DNA of 64,000 bases from Winogradskya consettensis. Its GTDB lineage: Bacteria > Actinomycetota > Actinomycetes > Mycobacteriales > Micromonosporaceae. The stretch lies in NCBI RefSeq assembly GCF_018332715.1, contig NZ_BOQP01000013.1, positions 113,605 to 177,604 on the forward strand. Direction: 5' to 3'. Shown here piece by piece: positions 59,660 to 64,000 of the stretch (the stretch's first letter is position 1; every line of letters starts with the position of its first letter). Position numbers and translations under genes: made by a program. The notes beneath the pieces were generated by a model. It worked only from the letters and a program-made list of their open reading frames with translations, did no database searches and was not told the origin of the DNA.

Positions 59660-61056
59660 TTCCGCACCGCGGCGCTGAGCCACGCCAGCCCATCGCCGGG
59701 AAGCTTGATCGTCTTGTCGGCCTCGGTGGCGACCTGGTTCAGAAAGTCGCGCAGCCTCACTAGTGCATCATCGAAGGCCTCCTCGTCGAGACTGCGGTTG
59801 GCGCGGGACATGACTAGATCCGTCACGCATTGCTCGAGGTCCTTGCAAGCGTCGTTGATCCGGTCCGGGGCCGCCTGCCGCTTCTTGCGCAGCCGAACAT
59901 CCCTGCCGGCCGCCGTAATAGCTTCGTTAAACGCGTCCAGCAGACTCTCCTTCGCCTTCGAAGCCTCAGCGAGTTCCTCAGGAGTGGCCTTTACGCCCGC
60001 GGCCTCCACTGCCTTGAGCTTCAAAACCTTGTCCGTGAGCACCCTGGCGGCGGCTACTTTAGGAGCAATCGCGGGCACAGCGCGATTGAGCCCGGGGATG
60101 ACTTTAGCCGCCTGTGCAGGCGCCGATGGTTTGAGATCCGGGGGGAGATGGACCTCAAGATAGCGACTCTGAAAGTCAGCACCGATGTAGCGGACATCAG
60201 TTTTGGCGAAATCCAAAGTAATAGCGGCTAGCCGAGCTTCTTTCAGAAGCTCGGCTGTTTCTTTGTGCCGCTCGGATTTCACTGATCGATGAAGCTCAAA
60301 AAGCTTCTCCTTAGCGTTCTCAAAATCCATTAAGCGGAGACTGAATGGACCGTTCGAGCTTCGGCTGACGAGGTCGCGGAGGCTGCTAAGAATCCAGACA
60401 TCACGCTCGAGAGCCCCTACAGTTGTGTGAAATATTTTCGTGATTCCGGTCAGCTCGAGGCCAAGCGTTATCTGTTCCTCGAGGGCAAGCAGGTGGTTGA
60501 TATAAGAGTAGTCACGCCGGTGGTCCTGACGAAGCTGGAGCGTGAGCTCGACAGCGTGGATGTCGTCCCACCCGCACGATTCCGGCAGCACGCCTACTCT
60601 GGTGGAGAGTTCTCCAAGCTCCTTCAGCGCGGCACGTCGGGTGTTGCCGTTGACGAGGATCCCGCTGCGGGTAATGAGGCCGGGTTCGAGTTGGCGATAC
60701 TCGCGTAGGCTCTCCTTGAGCTCGTCGAAGCGCGGGTCACGCCGGGACGGATCGGCCGGCTGGGAGGTCAAGAGGTAGTGCAGGTACTCCTGACTTTCGG
60801 CGCTCCAAGGATCGTCGTCCAGCAACCGATCCTTCGCAGGGTCATGACTACGCTGGGCCCTGATTCGATGGGTCCCTGGGTTGTAGTAGAGCTGGTTGAC
60901 AGGTACGTCGATCACCTGGACGTTTAGCGGCATGCCGCGGAACTCCACCTTGATTGTCTCAGGTACCCCGTTTGTTCCGCTCGCCTCAGCTAGCCGCTGG
61001 TCGACTAGTTCCCTGACTGCCGCGGAGCCGGGGGGAAAACCGAAGTCAATCCTCAT
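59656..61056 (-). CDS. ParB/Sulfiredoxin-like domain protein
   Basis: The 466-residue protein has a ParB-like start: QVIDVPVNQLYYNPGTHRIR (about 47-66) and, after a helical insert, LEPGLITRSGILVNGNTRRA with VNGNTRRAALKEL at 135-147, the G-N-x-R-R-x-A-A core of the ParB nuclease/CTPase fold. The rest (about 150-460) is helical with a Lys- and Ala-rich region. No Walker motif. ParB-like proteins bind or cut DNA; which applies here is not visible. It is between the HNH and SNF2 genes, 62 bases after the first and overlapping the second, so all three form one operon. Confidence 0.8.
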   Translation of the reverse strand: MRIDFGFPPGSAAVRELVDQRLAEASGTNGVPETIKVEFRGMPLNVQVIDVPVNQLYYNPGTHRIRAQRSHDPAKDRLLDDDPWSAESQEYLHYLLTSQPADPSRRDPRFDELKESLREYRQLEPGLITRSGILVNGNTRRAALKELGELSTRVGVLPESCGWDDIHAVELTLQLRQDHRRDYSYINHLLALEEQITLGLELTGITKIFHTTVGALERDVWILSSLRDLVSRSSNGPFSLRLMDFENAKEKLFELHRSVKSERHKETAELLKEARLAAITLDFAKTDVRYIGADFQSRYLEVHLPPDLKPSAPAQAAKVIPGLNRAVPAIAPKVAAARVLTDKVLKLKAVEAAGVKATPEELAEASKAKESLLDAFNEAITAAGRDVRLRKKRQAAPDRINDACKDLEQCVTDLVMSRANRSLDEEAFDDALVRLRDFLNQVATEADKTIKLPGDGLAWLSAAVRK

Positions 61057-61118
61057 CGCTTGTCCTTCGTCTGGGACACCTTGCCGGCGTCGTTACCGTT
61101 GCCTGTGGCTCTACTGGA

Positions 61119-61793
61119 TCAGGGAAGGGCCTCACGGAGCTCCTCTCTGGCCTCCAGGGGCAGGGTGCGGAAGTCAGCCCATATTTGCTCGACTTCGCTG
61201 AACGCACGGCTATCCTGGTCAATCCAGATCGCGAGCATCTTCTTCTCAATCATCGGCAGCCGTGCGACCCGTGCCAGGACATCCCGCAAATCTGCGGCCA
61301 TCTCACGGCCACCCACCCGGCACCGGTTGCACTCAATCACGAGTTGCGTCTCGGTCCGGCCCCCGGGCAGCAGCATCGTGCGGCGGGCAATGTCGAGCTG
61401 CGCGGTGACCGCAGTCCCGTCGTACCGGTCGCCGGGCCCAATTCCGCAGCTACGGCACTTATAGCCATCACGGGCAAGAATTTCCCGTCGCTGGCTTGAG
61501 GTGACAGTTGCGGTGGCCGGCCTCGTGCCCTTACCTGGCTGCCAGACCGGGATGCCCTGCTGGGTGAATCGCTGCTCGTGAGTGTCGAGGCTGGCGTCCT
61601 CGCGGCTGGTATCGATCTTCCAGCTGAAGTTCCGCAGGTCGCGCATACGCCGGTCGATCTGCGCGACGTCGGGAAAGGCAGTCCTGAGCTGCGCCTTTGT
61701 GAAGGTATTACCTTCTCCGACCACCTGAACGAGCCATAGCCCCGCCCGCTTCATGGTACCTAGCCGCGCGTCACCCCAATCGGGCATCGTCAC
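61119..61793 (-). CDS. HNH-type endonuclease with N-terminal winged-helix-like domain
   Basis: The 224-residue protein has an N-terminal domain (about 28-80: FTKAQLRTAFPDVAQIDRRM, RDLRNFSWKIDTS) and an HNH-type zinc ribbon: RREILARDGYKCRSCGIGPG, then VIECNRCRVGGREMAADLRD. The CxxC pairs are complete; the His-Asn core is partly altered (LDIARRTM), so catalytic activity is less certain. The C-terminus is helical. The N-terminal domain resembles the C-terminal domain of the island's methyltransferase. ATG 61793 is divergent from the HTH gene. Confidence 0.78.
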   Translation of the reverse strand: MTMPDWGDARLGTMKRAGLWLVQVVGEGNTFTKAQLRTAFPDVAQIDRRMRDLRNFSWKIDTSREDASLDTHEQRFTQQGIPVWQPGKGTRPATATVTSSQRREILARDGYKCRSCGIGPGDRYDGTAVTAQLDIARRTMLLPGGRTETQLVIECNRCRVGGREMAADLRDVLARVARLPMIEKKMLAIWIDQDSRAFSEVEQIWADFRTLPLEAREELREALP

Positions 61794-62017
61794 GAGAACA
61801 CTCCTTCTCTATCTCTCCGATGGCCAGGTCGTCGCCCGGCTGCAACTAATAATCCGCGGTTCCCGCCGATCTGGAAGGCCCCGCTGTTCCCTGATGAATC
61901 CAGGAACAGCGGAGACCCGCAGATTGCCGGACGTGCGGAAGAATTCTCCTGAACACCGACGTGCAGCACCACGTCCAGCCGCCGTATGCAGGGATACAAA
62001 GCTGAGGGGGTCTCGGT

Positions 62018-62764
62018 TTGCCAGGCCGGGGGAGACTGACCAAACTTGATCTTCATGAAGGCGCGTTGCGCCAGTTCACAGAGCTGCTGCGCGTATGCCA
62101 TCAGTCTCTGAGTACCGAGGGCTTCTCGCTGCGAGACATCGCTCTGCACTGCAATGTGAGTAAATCCACCGTTTCGGAAGTGCTACACGGCAAGCGGAAA
62201 GTTCCGGGCAGCTTCCTGAAAAGCTTCCACGGTATGGCGGTCGGCACCACGAACGCTTCTAAGATTCCAACACTTGGAGAGTTGCAGGACTTGCACTCGA
62301 TCGTGACCGACGAGGCTGAACGTGCCTCTGAGGCTGAGCGATCGTCCAGCTGCGAAGCTTGTGGCCGACCATTACGCGCAACGCCTCGGGCCGTCCTCGA
62401 CGAGCCGGCCACGCCCACTGAGCCGCCTGCGGCGCGGTCTGCAGACCTGCCGGTCCCCACCTCATTGGGGGACCGGCGGAACAACTGGAGCGCAATCGAT
62501 GACTTGAAGGGGAGGCTGGCGGCAGGCCAGATGGCTGATGCTGCCGGCATTATGCGTTACGCAGGGCAATACGAGGCACCTAGCGAAACAGCCACGGCCA
62601 TCGCGGCTTGCCTTCGCGAGGGGGTGCCAGATGCGGTATCGACTATCAGCCGTTACGCGGCAGAGAGACCCGATGAGGAAATTCTGCTCATAACTAGGTC
62701 TCTACTAGAGGCCGGTGTAGTAGATGCCGCACAGAACCTAGTCTCGCTGAGGCTTGACCAGTAA
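62018..62764 (+). CDS. Helix-turn-helix protein divergent from the HNH operon
   Basis: The 248-residue protein starts at TTG 62018 (after GAGGGGGTCTCGG); no ATG or GTG fits the family start. The helix-turn-helix is GFSLRDIALHCNVSKSTVSE followed by VLHGKRKVPGSFL. After a Pro-rich linker (about 125-150) there is a helical domain to the end, RPDEEILLITRSLLEAGV. This XRE-like plus linker plus helical layout is common in Streptomyces-like transcription regulators. Being divergent from the HNH-ParB-SNF2 operon, with 224 bases between, it could control it. Confidence 0.78.
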   Translation: MPGRGRLTKLDLHEGALRQFTELLRVCHQSLSTEGFSLRDIALHCNVSKSTVSEVLHGKRKVPGSFLKSFHGMAVGTTNASKIPTLGELQDLHSIVTDEAERASEAERSSSCEACGRPLRATPRAVLDEPATPTEPPAARSADLPVPTSLGDRRNNWSAIDDLKGRLAAGQMADAAGIMRYAGQYEAPSETATAIAACLREGVPDAVSTISRYAAERPDEEILLITRSLLEAGVVDAAQNLVSLRLDQ

Positions 62765-62876
62765 GGCTGAGGCTTGACAGGCGAGACAGGGGTTCCTGCA
62801 GTGCCTGTCATCCTCGGTCTGGGCTCGCTAGAACGTCAGCTCAGCCGTACGACCAGAGCTAGGAAAGGTATAACGA

Positions 62877-62913
62877 CTCCGGCCGGCTCGCTGGTTAGGC
62901 GCGCCGGCCGGAG
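62877..62913. terminator. Terminator-like hairpin at the right end of the island
   Basis: CTCCGGCCGGC pairs perfectly with GCCGGCCGGAG over a 15-base loop; TTTGG follows a few bases later. Both arms contain GCCGGC, the presumed target of the NaeI-like system. The interval 62765-63019 has no gene. A 20-base direct repeat (GCTGAGGCTTGAC at 62746 and 62766) spans the end of the HTH gene. Confidence 0.7.
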
Positions 62914-63019
62914 GGTGGGCTTTGGCGGTCTTGAAGGGGAGACCGTTGGGCCCGTTTTGCCGAGCTGGCGGCTGCGAGGGGGATCAGCCGGGGGATGCCA
63001 GGTCGGTGAGTTGGGGGAG

Positions 63020-63589
63020 CTAGCTGTTGAGCATGGTGAGCATTTGCTGGATCTGGTCGGTTCGGCTTTGGCGAATGCGGGTGGCCAGGGCTTTGGCTTC
63101 TTCGTTGGTGCCGTCGGTGGTTTCCAGGGTGGCCATTTCGACGGCGTTGTGCTGGTGGGCTACGAAGAGGTTGAGGAAGGCTGTTTCGAAATCCTTGCCG
63201 GTGGCTTTTTTGAGGGCTGCGATTTCTTCCGGGCCGGTTGCTGGGAGGCCGCCGTGGTCGGCGTGGGCGCTGGGGGCGTGGTCGACTGTGGTGGGTTGCT
63301 GCCAGTCGGTGAGCCAGGTTTTCATCAGGGTGTCTTCGTCTGATTGGGTGGCGTCGACTGCGGCGGCGAGGGTCTTCAGGTCGGCTCGGGTGGCTTTGTC
63401 CTCGGCCAGGCGGACCATTTCGAGGCCCTGCTCGTGGTGGGCGATCATCATTTGCAGGTACATGGTGTCGGTGTCGTTGTGATTGCCGGGGGCTTTGACG
63501 GCTGCGGAGACCGTGGTTGCCGGCGGGGTGGTGGGGGCGGTGCCGCAGGCGGTCAGGAGCAGGACCGTTGCGAGGGCCAGGCGCTTCAC
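63020..63589 (-). CDS. DUF305 lipoprotein
   Basis: The 189-residue protein starts at GTG 63589: VKRLALATVLLLTACGTAPT, a lipoprotein signal with lipobox LTAC. The DUF305 domain is ferritin-like with MYLQMMIAHHEQGLEMVRLA and LFVAHQHNAVEMATLETTDG, the two His-rich helices that may bind copper or another metal. The start overlaps the stop of the AA10 gene (GTGA), so both are read together; a copper protein next to a copper-dependent AA10 enzyme is suggestive. An open frame to 63661 lacks the lipobox start. Confidence 0.85.
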   Translation of the reverse strand: MKRLALATVLLLTACGTAPTTPPATTVSAAVKAPGNHNDTDTMYLQMMIAHHEQGLEMVRLAEDKATRADLKTLAAAVDATQSDEDTLMKTWLTDWQQPTTVDHAPSAHADHGGLPATGPEEIAALKKATGKDFETAFLNLFVAHQHNAVEMATLETTDGTNEEAKALATRIRQSRTDQIQQMLTMLNS

Positions 63590-64000
63590 CGGGGGAGCCA
63601 GAGGGCGAGGGTGTAGATCGATGGTTCCCAGCTGCGGAGGGAGGAGTGGGACTGGCGGCATTCGTAGGTCTTGCCTTCGTACGTCACCTTGTCGCCGGTT
63701 TTGTAGGACACGCCCGGCGCCCAGGAAGAGGATGACGAAACGGGAGCCGCGGAGGAAGTAGCAGGAGCCGCGGAAGTCGGCGCGGCGGTGGAAGGGGCCG
63801 GCGAGGGAGTCGCGGAAGGGGCAGGCGAAGCGGGGGCGGGGGAAGAAGAGCCGCCGCCCACGTTGAGGTCGATGCAGCTGTAGAAGGCGTTGGCGGTGTC
63901 GCCGATGTTCCAGACTGCTAGGACCGTCTGCTTGCCGGGGAAGGCGCTCAGGTCGATGTTGTGCGTGACCACGGCGTCCCCCTGTCTGTCAGGGTGAGTT
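63586..64000 (-). CDS. Lytic polysaccharide monooxygenase (AA10) with CBM5/12, N-terminus outside window
   Basis: The window holds the last 137 residues. The end of the AA10 domain is recognisable: DRQGDAVVTHNIDLSAFPGK and AVWNIGDTANAFYSCIDLNV, where DTANAFY contains the conserved axial Phe/Tyr region. A Ser/Pro/Ala/Thr linker of about 45 residues follows, then a chitin-binding CBM5/12: SWAPGVSYKTGDKVTYEGKT and CRQSHSSLRSWEPS. The N-terminal copper-binding His lies outside the window. It oxidatively cleaves chitin outside the cell and should work with the chitinase at 38.6 kb. Confidence 0.9.
   Translation of the reverse strand, partial: THPDRQGDAVVTHNIDLSAFPGKQTVLAVWNIGDTANAFYSCIDLNVGGGSSSPAPASPAPSATPSPAPSTAAPTSAAPATSSAAPVSSSSSWAPGVSYKTGDKVTYEGKTYECRQSHSSLRSWEPSIYTLALWLPR

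Overview
The window is GC-rich actinobacterial DNA with short gene spacing, many GTG starts and many ATGA or GTGA start/stop overlaps. Gene content suggests Micromonosporaceae, possibly Actinoplanes-like: a Scr1-type regulator with a DUF397 partner, a PF04672 methyltransferase, a conservon (sensor kinase, roadblock protein, DUF742 protein, small GTPase), chitin-degrading enzymes and long chains of co-directional genes. The family is an inference; no rRNA or other marker gene is present.

Region by region. 1-5.7 kb: a clipped hypothetical gene, an ArsB-like transporter with a universal stress protein, a membrane glutaredoxin, a DUF2809 protein, a zinc peptidase, tadA with its associated gene, and deoD. 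5.8-7.8 kb: tRNA-Ser(CGA), then a gene-poor stretch and a lone deoxyribosyltransferase/TIR-like plus TPR protein. 7.9-18.8 kb: small genes, an alpha/beta-hydrolase pseudogene, DinB, tyrA, an LytM lipoprotein, and a four-gene minus-strand run (two tandem paralogues, a PHP phosphoesterase, a DUF885 peptidase) divergent from an M48 protease. 19.2-24.9 kb: a conservon preceded by a kinase-less sensor. 24.9-32.3 kb: a minus-strand YqiJ-like, flotillin and giant AAA ATPase operon. 33.0-37.6 kb: a glycosyltransferase, 2-epimerase, DUF2334 deacetylase and SnoaL operon that looks like surface polysaccharide synthesis. 37.7-47.1 kb: dienelactone hydrolase, chitinase, two regulator/efflux modules with visible operators, and a TPR-GGDEF protein. 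43.0-49.9 kb also holds five short-period GC-rich tandem arrays. 47.5-54.0 kb: the methyltransferase, a nitroreductase, small unknown genes, the DUF397/Scr1 pair with a shared palindrome, and purC.

54.0-62.9 kb is a lower-GC defence island. One part is a NaeI-like restriction-modification set: a C5 cytosine methyltransferase, a Vsr nicking endonuclease and a NaeI-family endonuclease with all expected active-site residues. The other part is an operon of HNH endonuclease, ParB-like protein and SNF2-type helicase, divergent from a helix-turn-helix gene. The methyltransferase C-terminus and the HNH protein N-terminus appear to share one small domain, which is the best hint that the two parts act together. 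This composite is the strongest candidate for an undescribed system here.

The right edge carries a DUF305 lipoprotein and the 3' part of a chitin-binding AA10 monooxygenase gene in one operon.
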